NCBI RefSeq assembly: GCF_000227745.2
Contig: NC_018012.1
Location: 3,341,501-3,405,500, forward strand
DNA: 64,000 nt
DNA from: Thiocystis violascens DSM 198
Lineage (GTDB): Bacteria; Pseudomonadota; Gammaproteobacteria; Chromatiales; Chromatiaceae
Direction of reading: 5' to 3'
The position numbers and the translations under genes are program-made. This document shows, piece after piece, positions 36,509 through 49,263 of the stretch (position 1 is the stretch's first letter; the number at the start of each line of letters is the position of its first letter). The notes below the pieces were generated by a model. That model saw nothing but the letters and a program-made list of their open reading frames with translations. It was not told the origin of the DNA and searched no databases.

Positions 36509-37900
36509 ATGCCGCTGTTCGAGCAAATCCAGCAGGGGAGCGGCCTTGTGGTAGGTCTCGCGGTACTCGGATTCGGGATCGGAGTCGGCGACGATGCCAC
36601 CGCCCGCCCAGAGTCGGGCGATTCCGTTGGCATGAATCAGGGTGCGGATGACGATGTTGGTCTCCATGGCGCCGTCGAATCCGAGATAGCCGAGCGCGCC
36701 GCAATAGACGCCGCGCCGCTGGGGTTCCAGTTCCTCGATGATCTCCATGGCGCGCCGCTTGGGCGCGCCGGTGATGGATCCGCCGGGAAAGCAGGCGCGC
36801 AGCAGATCCAGCGCGGTGCGGTTCTCGGCCAGCCGGCCGGTGACGGTGCTGACCAGGTGCTGGATCCGCGCGTAACGCTCGACCTCGAACAGACGGGGAA
36901 CCTGGACGCTGCCAGGGACGCAGACCTTGCCGAGATCATTGCGCAGGAGGTCGACGATCATGACGTTCTCGGCGCGGTCCTTGGGGCTGAGGCGCAATTC
37001 CTCCGTCAGGCGCCGATCCGCGTCGGGGGTTTCCCCCCTGGGGCGCGTGCCCTTGATGGGCTGGGTCTCGACCCCGCCCGCGCGCACCGTCAGGAAGCGT
37101 TCGGGAGAAGAGCAGAGCACCTGACCGTCGGGCGTGGCGAGATAGGCGCCGAAGGGCGCGGGATTGATTCGCCGTAACTGGCGGTAGGCATCCCAGGGGT
37201 CGCCTTGCGCCGGGGCGGCGAAGCATTGGGCAAAGTTGACCTGGTAGCAGTCGCCCTCGTGGAGATAGCGCTTGATCCGCGCGATGGCCTCCAGATACTG
37301 CCCGTGGCTCATGTTCGGTCTGACCCGGTCGAGTATCCGATAGCACTCTCGCGGACGCATGCCTGTCCCTTTGGGCCGATCCGGCGACAGCAGATCCGAA
37401 TACGCCTTCAGACGGGCCTCGTCCGGGGCGAACAATCGGCTGCGCCGCTCGGCATGGTCCACCACCAGCGCCCAGTCGTAGATTCCTATCGCCATGTCCG
37501 GCAGCCCTTCGGTTCCGCTCGGGGCGAGCCCTTCAAGGTCGCGCGCGCGCCTCGAAAAATCGATGAAACGGCGGGACAGATCGTAACCGAAGTAGCCGAT
37601 GGCGCCGCCGCAAAACGGCAGACCTTCGAGGCGCGGTCGGGTCGGTCCAAGCGCCTCGCCCAGCAGGTCGAATGGATCGCCCAGGGAGACGCGGATTCCT
37701 TGCGGGGACTGGATACGGGTCGTGAGCCCGCGCGTGACGAGTACCGTGCCGGGGTCGGCGGAGAGGACGTCATAGCGGCCCAGGGCGCCGAAGGGTCGTC
37801 CGCTGTCGAGAAAGACGGGCCAGGCGCGGTGCGTCAGGGCGTCGAACAGATCGGCGCTGTCGGGTCGATAGGGAAGATCCTGAATCAATGGGAACGTCAT
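36491..37900 (-). CDS. pabB: Aminodeoxychorismate synthase component I
   Basis: 469 residues from ATG 37900 (MTFPLIQDLPY); the frame stays open 71 codons farther upstream without family resemblance. Chorismate-binding enzyme that, with glutaminase PabA, forms 4-amino-4-deoxychorismate for folate. Marks: CGGAIGYFGYDLSR, CYQVNFAQCF, PIKGTRPRG (nucleophilic Lys, a PabB rather than TrpE trait), ENVMIVDLLRNDLG, FPGGSITGAPK and AGGGIVADSDPESEY. The last codons (RHLRRSR) are encoded by the tandem repeat array. Confidence 0.94.
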   Translation of the reverse strand: MTFPLIQDLPYRPDSADLFDALTHRAWPVFLDSGRPFGALGRYDVLSADPGTVLVTRGLTTRIQSPQGIRVSLGDPFDLLGEALGPTRPRLEGLPFCGGAIGYFGYDLSRRFIDFSRRARDLEGLAPSGTEGLPDMAIGIYDWALVVDHAERRSRLFAPDEARLKAYSDLLSPDRPKGTGMRPRECYRILDRVRPNMSHGQYLEAIARIKRYLHEGDCYQVNFAQCFAAPAQGDPWDAYRQLRRINPAPFGAYLATPDGQVLCSSPERFLTVRAGGVETQPIKGTRPRGETPDADRRLTEELRLSPKDRAENVMIVDLLRNDLGKVCVPGSVQVPRLFEVERYARIQHLVSTVTGRLAENRTALDLLRACFPGGSITGAPKRRAMEIIEELEPQRRGVYCGALGYLGFDGAMETNIVIRTLIHANGIARLWAGGGIVADSDPESEYRETYHKAAPLLDLLEQRHLRRSR

Positions 37901-38368
37901 ACCGGATGGATGTCCGTCACCCGCAACGACTTCGGACACGCAGCCCTGGCGAAAATCGGCAGCGGGGTTGGTGGGCGGTTGCGGGTCGGCGAGTGGTCGA
38001 TGGTTATGTGAGCGTGAACGCGGCACGCACGGAAGGATGCCACGGAACCGGCGGAGCCGCTTGTCCTTCTCCGCGTCGCTTCGCCAGGCGATCCAGCGGT
38101 GGCAGGCGCGCATGCCGCATCTGTACTAAACTTTCCGCCGGGATATTCCACGCATCCGGCTTACTGAGTGTATCCCGCCATCCCGGCTGCGCCATCCTCG
38201 ATCCTGGGCGCGGCATCTTCCGTCGCCACGTTGTCACGCGGATGAAGGTCTCGCGATGTTGCACCCAAACATTCTCCCCCGGCCGATTCTAACCCTGCCT
38301 GGTTGGACCAGTCCCATCGGTGCCCTGGTCGACAATCCGGTGCCGGCTGCCTTGGCGTCGTGACCGAG
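37901..38368. other. Divergent intergenic region between pabB and the Ycf46-like gene
   Basis: 468 bp. No reading frame here has recognisable coding content. It should contain promoters for both divergent genes; none could be assigned with confidence. Confidence 0.5.
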
Positions 38369-39859
38369 ATGACCCCGGATCTCCATGACCTGGAACTGCT
38401 ACTGCGTTCCGACACGCCGATTATCCTGATCGAGTCGATCGAGGAGCCGCGGGTGCTCGAACTCTTCGCCCGGCTGGCGATGCGTCTGTCCGAGCCCGCG
38501 TTCTGCTGGACCGTTACCGACGGACTTCAGCGGATCGAGTTCGACGCCCCGGCCCAGCAGCCGCTCGCGGATCCCGGCGAGATTTTGCGTCACATCAAAC
38601 TCACCAATCAGCGCGGCATCTATCTGTTGCTCGATTTTCATCCCTATCTGGACAAGCCCCTGCACGTTCGGCTGTTGAAGGAAATCGCGCAGGGCTACGC
38701 CAATCTGCCGCGCACACTCATCCTGGTCAGTCACGGACTGGAGATTTCCCCCGAACTGCGTCATCTCAGCGTGCGCTTTTCGTTGCGACTACCCGATCGC
38801 CAACGCATCCAGACCCTGATCCGCGAGGAGGCCCGGCGCTGGCAGGAGACCGTCCAGGATCGTCCGGTGCGCGCCAGCCGCGAGGCTGTCGAACAGCTCA
38901 CCGACAATCTGCTGGGCATTACCGAATCCGATGCCCGTCGTCTCATCCGCAACGCTATCCGCCACGACGGTGCCATTACCCAGGATGACGTGCAGACCGT
39001 CAAGCGCGCCAAGTACGAACTCCTCAGCCCCGAGGGCATCATCAGCTTCGAGCATGACACCCGTTCCTTCGCCGAGGTCGCCGGTCTCGACAACCTCAAG
39101 GCGTGGATCGACCGTCGCCGCGACGCTTTCCTCGATCCCGCCCGCCAGCGCGACCATCCGCGCGGCATTCTCTTGCTGGGTGTGCAGGGCGGCGGCAAGA
39201 GTCTCGCCGCCAAGGCCGTCGCCGGTCGCTTTGGGGTGCCGCTGCTGCGGATCGATTTCGGCGCGCTCTATGACAAATACATCGGCGAGACCGAGAAGAA
39301 TCTGCGCCGGGCGCTGGACACCGCCGACCTCATGGCGCCCTGCGTACTCTGGATCGACGAGATCGAAAAGGGCATCGCCAGCGGCTCGGAAGACGAGGGG
39401 GTGGGCCGGCGCATCCTCGGCACGCTGCTGATCTGGATGGCGGAACGCGCCACGCGGGTGTTTCTGGTCGCCACCGCCAACGACATCTCGCGGTTGCCGC
39501 CCGAACTCATCCGCAAGGGCCGCATCGACGAACTCTTCTTCGTCGATCTGCCTACCGCCGAGGTCCGCCGCGAGATCTTCGCGATCCATCTGCGCCAGCG
39601 CGGTCAGGAGCCCGACCGTTTCGATCTGAACGCCTTGGCCGAGGCGAGCGAGGGTTTCACCGGCGCCGGCATCGAGCAGGCGGTGGTCTCCGCGCTCTAC
39701 GCGGACACGACGCGCGACGGCGCGCTGGAGACCGCGACCTTGCTCGGCGAACTGGCCAGCACCCAGCCGCTTTCGGTCATCATGGACACCCAGATTCAGG
39801 CGCTACGAACCTGGGCCAGAGAGCGGACCGTGCCCGCGCATGGTCCCGAGCGGTATTAA
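38369..39859 (+). CDS. Ycf46-like AAA ATPase
   Basis: 496 residues from ATG 38369. The N-terminal ~220 residues form a degenerate, inactive AAA-like domain (IILIESIEEPRVLELF, LLLDFHPYL). The C-terminal AAA domain is complete: Walker A GVQGGGKSLAAK (271 on), Walker B LWIDEIEKG, sensor TANDI, arginine finger RKGRIDELFFVDLP. The architecture and the VQGGGKS loop match Ycf46, known from cyanobacteria and algal plastids and linked to inorganic carbon or photosynthesis-related regulation, though its mechanism is not settled. The 84-bp repeat element starts exactly at its stop codon. Confidence 0.85.
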   Translation: MTPDLHDLELLLRSDTPIILIESIEEPRVLELFARLAMRLSEPAFCWTVTDGLQRIEFDAPAQQPLADPGEILRHIKLTNQRGIYLLLDFHPYLDKPLHVRLLKEIAQGYANLPRTLILVSHGLEISPELRHLSVRFSLRLPDRQRIQTLIREEARRWQETVQDRPVRASREAVEQLTDNLLGITESDARRLIRNAIRHDGAITQDDVQTVKRAKYELLSPEGIISFEHDTRSFAEVAGLDNLKAWIDRRRDAFLDPARQRDHPRGILLLGVQGGGKSLAAKAVAGRFGVPLLRIDFGALYDKYIGETEKNLRRALDTADLMAPCVLWIDEIEKGIASGSEDEGVGRRILGTLLIWMAERATRVFLVATANDISRLPPELIRKGRIDELFFVDLPTAEVRREIFAIHLRQRGQEPDRFDLNALAEASEGFTGAGIEQAVVSALYADTTRDGALETATLLGELASTQPLSVIMDTQIQALRTWARERTVPAHGPERY

Positions 39860-39941
39860 ACCGCGCCCGGCGCGGTATGCGATGTTTATAGATTGAATCG
39901 ACCCCGGAAGCCTCCATGATCGTCGGAGCTGGCACGGTTTA
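39857..39941 (+). repeat. Paired 84/85-bp element, site A unit 1
   Basis: Begins with the TAA stop codon of the Ycf46-like gene as TAAACCG and ends CGGTTTA. Its first 18 bases match unit 1 at the other site (60356-60339 on the minus strand) at 16 positions (TAAAYCGCGMCCGGCGCG). A 22-bp AT-rich spacer (39942-39963) leads to unit 2. Confidence 0.6.
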
Positions 39942-39963
39942 AAATGTTTAAAAATGAAATCGT

Positions 39964-40048
39964 TAAACCGCGTCGACGCCGACATTGCAGATGGATGCCA
40001 ACTTGGCTGACCACTTAAGACGACGCATACCGTACCGGACGCGGTTTA
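39964..40048 (+). repeat. Paired 84/85-bp element, site A unit 2
   Basis: Bounded by perfect 11-bp inverted repeats TAAACCGCGTC (39964-39974) and GACGCGGTTTA (40038-40048). The same ends, with C/T exchange, bound 60165-60248. The remaining sequence to cbpA (40049-40181) shows no gene. Confidence 0.65.
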
Positions 40049-40181
40049 GAGACATCCAGGGCGTTATCCGATTGCGGCCTTGATCCGGCGGAAAGATGCA
40101 ATCGCTCCCCATCGCCCCCATTTTCGGCGATGGTTCGGGTCTCTCCGAGTGTCTGTCCGCCCATTTTCCCGAGACGTTGCG

Positions 40182-41111
40182 ATGCAATACAAGGACTACT
40201 ACAAAACCCTCGGCGTGGCGCGCAACGCCTCGCAAGACGAGATCAAGCGCGCCTATCGCCGGCTGGCGCGCAAGTTTCACCCGGACGTCAGCAAGGAAGC
40301 GAACGCCGAGGCGCGCTTCAAGGAGGTCAACGAGGCCAACGAGGTTCTGCACGATCCGGAGAAACGCGCCGCCTACGACGCGCTCGGCAGCAACTGGCGC
40401 GCCGGGCAGGATTTCCGACCGCCGCCCGGTGCCGCCGGCAATCGGGAGTTTCATTTCAATCCGGGCGAAGCGGCCGATTTCAGTGATTTCTTTTCCAGCA
40501 TCTTCGGGCGCGCCTTCCATTCCGATGCCAGGGAAACCCGCCGCCGCCGCGGCCAGGACCAAAATATCAAAATCGCCATCGATCTTGAGGACGCCTATCG
40601 CGGCGCGACTCGTCAGATCAAGCTCGACGCGCAGGAAACCGCCGCGGACGGCAGCCGCAACACGCGCTCGCGCACCCTGAACGTTCGTATTCCGGAAGGG
40701 GTTACCCAGGGCCGGCAGATCCGGCTCGCGGGGCAGGGCGCGGCCGGACTGAATGGCGGTCCGCCCGGCGATCTCTACCTGGAGATCGAGCTTGCTCCCC
40801 ATCGGCATTTCACGCCAGACGGCAAGGATATTCAGCTTCGCCTGCCCATTGCCCCCTGGGAGGCGGCCCTAGGCGCCTCCGTGACCGTGCCGACCCTGGG
40901 CGGCTCGGTGAGCCTGAAGATCCCGGCGGGCTCTCAGAGCGGACAGAAGCTGCGCCTGAAAGGGCGCGGTCTGCCCGGCAAGCCGCCCGGCGATACGATC
41001 GTGGTGCTGGAGATCGTCGCGCCACCGGCCAACACCGAGGCCGCGCGCGAGGCGTATCGACTCATGGCCGAGCGTCTGAATTTCAACCCGCGGGCCGAGT
41101 TGGGAGTCTGA
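40182..41111 (+). CDS. cbpA: DnaJ-class co-chaperone CbpA
   Basis: 309 residues from ATG 40182 (MQYKDYYKTLGV). J domain at 1-70 with HPD in KFHPDVSKE, a Gly/Phe-poor linker rich in Phe/Ser (FSDFFSSIFGRAF), then two DnaJ C-terminal substrate-binding domains (GRQIRLAGQGAAGLNGGPPGDLYL). No zinc-finger domain, so class II. CbpA stimulates DnaK and, in E. coli, binds curved DNA. It is followed after 3 bp by its modulator gene. Confidence 0.94.
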   Translation: MQYKDYYKTLGVARNASQDEIKRAYRRLARKFHPDVSKEANAEARFKEVNEANEVLHDPEKRAAYDALGSNWRAGQDFRPPPGAAGNREFHFNPGEAADFSDFFSSIFGRAFHSDARETRRRRGQDQNIKIAIDLEDAYRGATRQIKLDAQETAADGSRNTRSRTLNVRIPEGVTQGRQIRLAGQGAAGLNGGPPGDLYLEIELAPHRHFTPDGKDIQLRLPIAPWEAALGASVTVPTLGGSVSLKIPAGSQSGQKLRLKGRGLPGKPPGDTIVVLEIVAPPANTEAAREAYRLMAERLNFNPRAELGV

Positions 41112-41114
41112 TCC

Positions 41115-41441
41115 ATGGCGCAGATCGAGAGCGGCATTGAAGGGATCGTGCTGGATGAAGCCGTGACCGTTTCGCTGACGGAACTCACCCAGCTTTGCGG
41201 CGCCAATGGTCGCGCCATCGAACTCATGGTCATCGAGGGCGTGCTGCGGCCCCAGGGCGGACAGCCAGGGGACTGGCGCTTTAGCGGCGAGGAGGTTCGT
41301 CGCGCCCGCCGCGCCGTCCGACTCCAGCACGACCTGGACTTGAACCTCGCCGGCGCCGCGCTCGCGCTCGACCTGCTCGATGAACTGGAACGCCTGCGCG
41401 AGCGCCTGCAAGCGCTCGAACGGCAACTCGGCGAACGGTGA
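41115..41441 (+). CDS. cbpM: Chaperone modulator CbpM
   Basis: 108 residues: MerR-like helical N-terminal part (VSLTELTQLCGANGRAIELMVIEGVL) and a C-terminal coiled coil (LDLLDELERLRERLQALERQL). CbpM binds the CbpA J domain and blocks both its co-chaperone and DNA-binding activities. The three-base spacing to cbpA supports the assignment. It converges with nadC 16 bp away. Confidence 0.9.
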   Translation: MAQIESGIEGIVLDEAVTVSLTELTQLCGANGRAIELMVIEGVLRPQGGQPGDWRFSGEEVRRARRAVRLQHDLDLNLAGAALALDLLDELERLRERLQALERQLGER

Positions 41442-41457
41442 TTCTGAACAGCGCCTC

Positions 41458-42348
41458 CTAAAGCGTCACCAATCGCATCGACAGATCCACCGCCGTGACA
41501 TCCTTGGTGAGCGCGCCGACCGAGATGCGATCGACGCCCGTCTCGGCGATCGGGCGGACGGTCTTGAGATCGATGCCGCCGGAGGCTTCCAGCCGGGCGC
41601 GTCCGGCGTTCAGGGCCACCGCGCGGCGGAGTTCTTCCAGCGTGAAGTTATCGAGCAGAACCAACTCCGCCCCGGCGTCCAACGCCTGCTCCAGTTCGGC
41701 GAGCGACTCCACCTCGATCTCGATCCCGACACCCGCGTTCAGCGCGCGGGCGGCCTCCAGCGCGGCGCGGATCGAGCCGGCCGCCAGGATGTGGTTTTCC
41801 TTGATGAGAATGGCGTCGAACAGACCGATGCGATGATTGTGACAGCCGCCGCAGAGCACGGCGTATTTCTGCTGAAGACGCAACCCCGGCAAGGTCTTGC
41901 GGGTGTCCAGCACGCGCACCGGCAGCCCCGCGACCGCGTCGGCGTACTGGCGCGCGCGGGTTGCCGTGCCGGCGAGGGCTTGTAGATAATTCATCGCCGT
42001 GCGTTCCCCGGTCAGCAGCGCGCGCGAGGCGCCTTCCAGCACGCACAGGCGCTGTCCGGGCACGATGCGATCGCCATCCTCGGCTTCCCAGCGGATGACG
42101 CTCGCGGGATCCAGTCGCCGAAACACCGTCTCGAACCAGGCGCAACCGCAGAGTGTCGCGGGTTCGCGGGTGATCAGTTCGGCCCGCGCGCGCTGCCCCG
42201 CGGGCAACAGGGCGGCGGTCAGGTCGCCCGCGCCCATATCTTCGGCCAGGGCGGCGTCGATCTGGGACTCGATGACCTGGCGCTCGGGCAGATGATGGCG
42301 GAGGGTGGAGCGGTTTGGCAGGACTGGATCTGGGGTGGATTGTTCCAT
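41458..42348 (-). CDS. nadC: Nicotinate-nucleotide pyrophosphorylase (carboxylating)
   Basis: 296 residues from ATG 42348; a GTG at 42354 gives two more residues. Converts quinolinate and PRPP into NaMN in NAD synthesis. Marks: [60 protein letters not shown] (broken here by the PRPP/quinolinate site residues), [14 protein letters not shown] and [11 protein letters not shown]. Divergent from ampD by 50 bp. Confidence 0.96.
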   Translation of the reverse strand: MEQSTPDPVLPNRSTLRHHLPERQVIESQIDAALAEDMGAGDLTAALLPAGQRARAELITREPATLCGCAWFETVFRRLDPASVIRWEAEDGDRIVPGQRLCVLEGASRALLTGERTAMNYLQALAGTATRARQYADAVAGLPVRVLDTRKTLPGLRLQQKYAVLCGGCHNHRIGLFDAILIKENHILAAGSIRAALEAARALNAGVGIEIEVESLAELEQALDAGAELVLLDNFTLEELRRAVALNAGRARLEASGGIDLKTVRPIAETGVDRISVGALTKDVTAVDLSMRLVTL

Positions 42349-42398
42349 GGACACTGTGCTCGGAAGAGTGGGCGCGTAAGAATAGGCTTGGAATCACG

Positions 42399-42995
42399 AT
42401 GACAGAATACGCCGGTTCAACCGGCGCCGGCATCTCGGGGATCGACGCCGAGGGCTGGCTCCAGGGCGCACTGCGCCATCCCTCGCCGAATCAGGACGCC
42501 CGACCGCCCGGCGCGCCGATCGACCTGCTGGTGATCCACAATATCAGTCTCCCGCCGGGTGCATTCGACGGAGACTGGATCGACGATTTGTTCCTGAATC
42601 GGCTCGATCCCAGCGCGCATCCCTATTTCGCCGCCATCGCCGGGATTCGTGTCTCGGCGCATCTGCTGATCCGCCGTGACGGGACTCTGATCCAATACGT
42701 GCCCTGCGAACAACGGGCCTGGCACGCCGGCGTCTCCTGCTTTCAGGGGCGCGAACGGTGCAACGACTATTCCATCGGGATCGAGCTGGAAGGGGACGAT
42801 AGAACTCCGTTCGCCGCGGCGCAATACCGAGTGCTCGCCGACTGCACCCGACACCTTCAGCGCCGCTATCCCGCCATCACCCCGGCGCGCATCGCCGGAC
42901 ACAGCGACATCGCGCCCGGACGCAAGACCGATCCCGGTCCGGCATTCGACTGGAATCGCTATCGCGAGACGAGCGGCGAACTTGTGGTCAGGTGA
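42399..42995 (+). CDS. ampD: 1,6-anhydro-N-acetylmuramyl-L-alanine amidase AmpD
   Basis: 198 residues from ATG 42399. Zinc amidase_2 fold: zinc ligands in LLVIHNISLPPG, RAWHAGVSCFQGRERCNDYSIGIELEG and GHSDIAPGRKTDPGPAFDW. No signal peptide, so it is the cytosolic recycling enzyme that removes the peptide from anhydromuropeptides taken up during cell wall turnover. No AmpR or AmpC is near. Confidence 0.93.
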   Translation: MTEYAGSTGAGISGIDAEGWLQGALRHPSPNQDARPPGAPIDLLVIHNISLPPGAFDGDWIDDLFLNRLDPSAHPYFAAIAGIRVSAHLLIRRDGTLIQYVPCEQRAWHAGVSCFQGRERCNDYSIGIELEGDDRTPFAAAQYRVLADCTRHLQRRYPAITPARIAGHSDIAPGRKTDPGPAFDWNRYRETSGELVVR

Positions 42996-43047
42996 GGTCA
43001 ATTCCGAGTCGCACGGTTCGCTTTTGCGGGACGCTTCATCAATAATC

Positions 43048-43090
43048 TTGATATTCAAGTGGAAAACAGTATATTAGTGAAATCTAATAT
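43048..43090 (+). promoter_or_regulatory. Candidate promoter and operator of the RND efflux operon
   Basis: TTGATA (43048-43053), 16-bp spacer, TATATT (43070-43075), then the ATG at 43109. The -10 overlaps a perfect 7-bp inverted repeat, ATATTAG and CTAATAT (43071-43077, 43084-43090). An AT-rich dyad over the -10 suggests a repressor site of the ArsR or TetR kind; no regulator gene is adjacent. Confidence 0.5.
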
Positions 43091-43108
43091 TTCAGAGAAT
43101 CCCTCGCC

Positions 43109-44183
43109 ATGCACAAGATCGGATGTTTGACCGCCTTGCTTCTCCTGCTGACCGTCGATCTCCAGGCCGCCGCGCTGGACACCGCGGCCGCCGAGTCGCG
43201 CAACCTGCCTCGCGAATACCGTCTCGACGGACTCGTGGAGGCGGTCAACCGCACCACCGTCTCGGCCCAAACGCAGGGTCAGGTCGAGGAAATCCTCTAC
43301 GATGTCGACGATTATGTCGACAAAAACGCGGTACTGGTGCGGCTGAAGGATACCGAGCATCGCACCCGAGTGACGCAGGCGGCGGCCGACCTGAAGTCCG
43401 CGACCGCCCGGCTGCAACAGGCGAATGACGAGTTCGCGCGCGTCGAGGGACTCTATAAAAAGAAGAATGTCTCCGACTCGGCGATGGATCAGGCGACCGC
43501 CAATCTGACCGGTGCTCAGGCCGAGCTGGAGGCGGCGACCGCGCGTCTCGAGCAGGCGCAGGAGCAACTGGCCTACACCCAGATCCGCGCGCCCTATTCG
43601 GGCATCGTCACGCATCGTCATGTCCAGCTCGGCGAGATCGCGAGCCCCGGCGCGCCGGTGATGAGCGGCATCTCGCTCGATGAATTGCGGGTGATCGTCG
43701 ACGTGCCGCAGAGCGTGATTCCCTCGGTGCGCGGCGGCGCTAAAAAGGGGACGCTGGCGCGGGTCTATCTGCCCGACGGACAGGCCATCGAAACCAACAA
43801 GATCACCGTCTTCCCGTTCGCCGATCTGGGGTCCAACACCTTCAAGGTGCGCATCGATCTGCCGGCGGAGACCAGCGGTCAGCTCCGCGCGCTGTTTCCG
43901 GGGATGTTCGTCAAGACCGGCTTCGTGGTCGGCGAGAAGCGCGAGCTGACGGTGCCCAAGGCGGCCGTGGTCCAGCGCTCGGAGATCACGGGGGTCTATG
44001 TGATCACGGAGGGCGATCATGTCCACTTCCGTCAGATCCGACTGGGCCGGGTGCTGCCGGATGCCTATGTGGTGCTCGCCGGTCTGACCGAGGGCGAGCG
44101 TGTCGCGCTCGACCCGATCGCCGCCGGCGCCTTGCTCAAGTCGCAGGCGCCCATGCGTCACGCCGGCGCGGAGGAGCAGGGTC

Positions 44184-44191
<8 letters not shown>
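43109..44191 (+). CDS. RND efflux periplasmic adaptor subunit
   Basis: 360 residues. Signal peptide (IGCLTALLLLLTVDLQAAA), then the adaptor order: lipoyl half (GQVEEILYDVDDYVDKNAVLVRL), long alpha-hairpin (~75-160, QAAADLKSATARLQQANDEF), second lipoyl half (IRAPYSGIVTHRHVQLGEIA), beta-barrel and membrane-proximal domain. No lipobox Cys is evident. It bridges the pump and an outer membrane channel. Its 3' end overlaps the pump gene by 8 bp. Confidence 0.93.
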
Positions 44192-47456
<3,265 letters not shown>

Positions 47457-47533
47457 GCGAACGGTGGCCCCATTCAGGAAACCGGTAGCGACCTGATGCG
47501 TCGGAAAACGGGCGGGTCTTGACAAGCTGTCGG

Positions 47534-47576
47534 GACGGGCGTCCCGTCCGTCTGGCGGGCGAGACGCCCGTTCCCC
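47534..47576. repeat. GC-rich hairpin-forming repeat in the gap after the RND pump
   Basis: Two partially self-complementary blocks of GGGACGGGCGTCCCGTCC and GGCGGGCGAGACGCCC type. The remaining gap between the pump gene and the relic helicase (47457-47783) contains short frames without recognisable product. Confidence 0.5.
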
Positions 47577-47783
47577 GAATGATGGCGATGGTCTGAACGA
47601 TGATTGAGGCTTGTCAAATGCAGCCAACCTGGCGGAACGGCTGCGTCGTAGCCAGGGACGGCTGAAGCGACCTTGTTGGGCAACCTTAAGCCGCTTCAAT
47701 GTCGCCGACGATACCCCGGCAATCCGACATGAAGTGGCGGAAGCGCACATCTCACAGGGTGGACTTGTCGCTGAAGACAAAGC

Positions 47784-47930
47784 TCATGTGTGGGTCGTCG
47801 TCCCAGTCATCCCTTGATGCGCCTCGTCGATGACCAGATACAAGCGGTTCGGGATCGCTTGGCGGTATTCGTCAGGGTCAGCCAGATCGGCCTGGTCCGG
47901 CCATCGCCCTGCCGGGAAAACAGAGAGGCA
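47784..47930 (-). pseudogene. Relic of a DEAH helicase (type III restriction Res-like)
   Basis: On the minus strand the frame from about 47930 to the stop at 47784 reads ..ADPDEYRQAIPNRLYLV then VIDEAHQGM, the Walker B/DEAH box of Res-type superfamily 2 helicases. Only ~48 codons survive; the Walker A region and everything downstream are missing. It lies just 3' of the intact DNA methyltransferase gene on the same strand. The motif is clear; which Res family it came from is inference. Confidence 0.7.
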
Positions 47931-47993
47931 GGATCGACGGGCGCGGGAAGGCTGTTCTCTGCTCTACCCGTTTCCCGCTGTTCTTCCTCCTTG

Positions 47994-48998
47994 CTATTCC
48001 CCGAAGCGGAACTTGCTTGCTTCGAGATATTCCTCAAGCAAATCAATTGCGATCCATCGTCGCCCCAATCGCTCCGCGACTGCGCCCGCCGTGTTCGAGC
48101 CAGCGAACGGATCGACAACAAGGTCGCCTTCGTCCGTCAGCAATTTCGTGAAGAACTCCGGGAGTGTCGCTGGGAAGCGGGCCGGGTGAATCTTCATCCC
48201 TGACGCTTTGCAGCGTTTCGTATAAGCATCGTTGGCCGCGTTGTTGCCCGCGATGAGCATTTCATTGGCAAACTGATCTTGCACCACGTTTGAAGGGATT
48301 GATCCACCTGACTCGATCTTGTCGAATGACGCATTGATGTTGTGTCCTGATGGCCGAACCGTTGTCTTCACGCCCTTCTTGGCCAGCCGGAGCATGTCCG
48401 CACTGTATGGGCGCAGTACTTTCCGATTGTCAGCCTTTGGGTGCGGTGTCTTCGATAGCCACCAGACGTGCTCGACCGAATCCTTGATCCGAATCCTTCG
48501 CACCGTGACCCACTCGGCAGGCACGGGCATTTTTGCAGGGTTGTACCAGTAGCACTCTTGGGCGAGGTGAAAACCCAGTTCCTCGACAAGTGCAATCATC
48601 AGCTTGTAGTGGTACAGCGAGCGCGTGGGAGATCCCGGATTCCAGCTTCCGCCGATGTTTAGTACGAAGCTGCCATCCTCGTTGAGGACGCGGCGAATCT
48701 CCTGCGCAAACGGTAGGAACCACTCGACGTAGTCAGCTTTGCTAACGTTCCCGTATTCCTTCTTGAAATGCAGCGCATACGGCGGAGACGTGAACACGAG
48801 GTTCACCGAGTTGTCGGGCATCGCCTTCAATATGTCGCGTGAATCGCCTAGATAGGCTGCCCCCGAGGCCGTGCGATAGAGCGGCTCCAACGTCTTCAAG
48901 AGGCGAGACGGGTGCTCTTGCTCAGGCACGAAAAGCTCGGATTGACGAGCTTCGATGATCGTATTTGTCTTGGGCATCACAAACGCCATTGGTAACAT
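47994..48998 (-). CDS. Site-specific DNA methyltransferase (TSPPY, beta-class order)
   Basis: 334 residues from ATG 48998, preceded on the minus strand by TATACT and a purine-rich GAGAG. Catalytic motif [12 protein letters not shown] lies in the N-terminal part (motif IV) and the SAM-binding motif [20 protein letters not shown] at the C-terminus (motif I), the beta/permuted order of N4-cytosine or N6-adenine type II enzymes; SPPY favours N4-cytosine. The variable target-recognition part (~150-270) is between them. It is divergent from a small HTH gene and a PD-(D/E)XK-like nuclease gene, forming a type II restriction-modification cassette. Target sequence unknown. Confidence 0.9.
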   Translation of the reverse strand: MLPMAFVMPKTNTIIEARQSELFVPEQEHPSRLLKTLEPLYRTASGAAYLGDSRDILKAMPDNSVNLVFTSPPYALHFKKEYGNVSKADYVEWFLPFAQEIRRVLNEDGSFVLNIGGSWNPGSPTRSLYHYKLMIALVEELGFHLAQECYWYNPAKMPVPAEWVTVRRIRIKDSVEHVWWLSKTPHPKADNRKVLRPYSADMLRLAKKGVKTTVRPSGHNINASFDKIESGGSIPSNVVQDQFANEMLIAGNNAANDAYTKRCKASGMKIHPARFPATLPEFFTKLLTDEGDLVVDPFAGSNTAGAVAERLGRRWIAIDLLEEYLEASKFRFGE

Positions 48999-49032
48999 GC
49001 TCTCGTTCTTATAAAGTATACCAATAAATACA

Positions 49033-49045
49033 TTGACAACGTCAA
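49033..49045. promoter_or_regulatory. Candidate control box between the divergent R-M genes
   Basis: TTGACAACGTCAA, a 13-bp dyad with 5-bp arms, lies between the methyltransferase start and the HTH gene (or at its very start if TTG 49033 is used). Its place suits a binding site for the adjacent HTH protein. Confidence 0.35.
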
Positions 49046-49263
49046 CTGATAAATTGCAAGTCGCCATCAACCCCTCCGATTGGATCACCCAGGCGGAAGC
49101 TGCGCGGCTCCGAAACGTCACCCGGCAAGCCATTGCGCGCTTGGTCGGGAACGGACGTCTGCGCACGCTGGACATCGGTGGGCGATCCTTCGTGAATCGT
49201 TTGGATGTGCTGGCGTTCGAGCCCAACCCGCCGGGACGGCCCAAGGGCGGGAACCATGAGTGA
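49033..49263 (+). CDS. Small helix-turn-helix DNA-binding protein of the R-M cassette
   Basis: 76 residues from TTG 49033, or 69 from TTG 49054; no ATG is available. It contains an excisionase/MerR-like winged helix ([41 protein letters not shown]). In this divergent position it may act as a controller of the R-M genes, though it is not a classical Xre-type C protein. Its stop overlaps the start of the nuclease frame by 8 bp. Confidence 0.7.
   Translation: MTTSTDKLQVAINPSDWITQAEAARLRNVTRQAIARLVGNGRLRTLDIGGRSFVNRLDVLAFEPNPPGRPKGGNHE

Noticed and set aside
43048..43090. SqrR/BigR-type sulfide-responsive operator
   Set aside because: The dyad is AT-rich but does not show the ATTC-N8-GAAT arrangement I would expect; kept only as a generic repressor site.
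47611..47817. 68-codon plus-strand frame after the RND pump
   Set aside because: It overlaps antisense to the helicase relic and shows no family; judged spurious.
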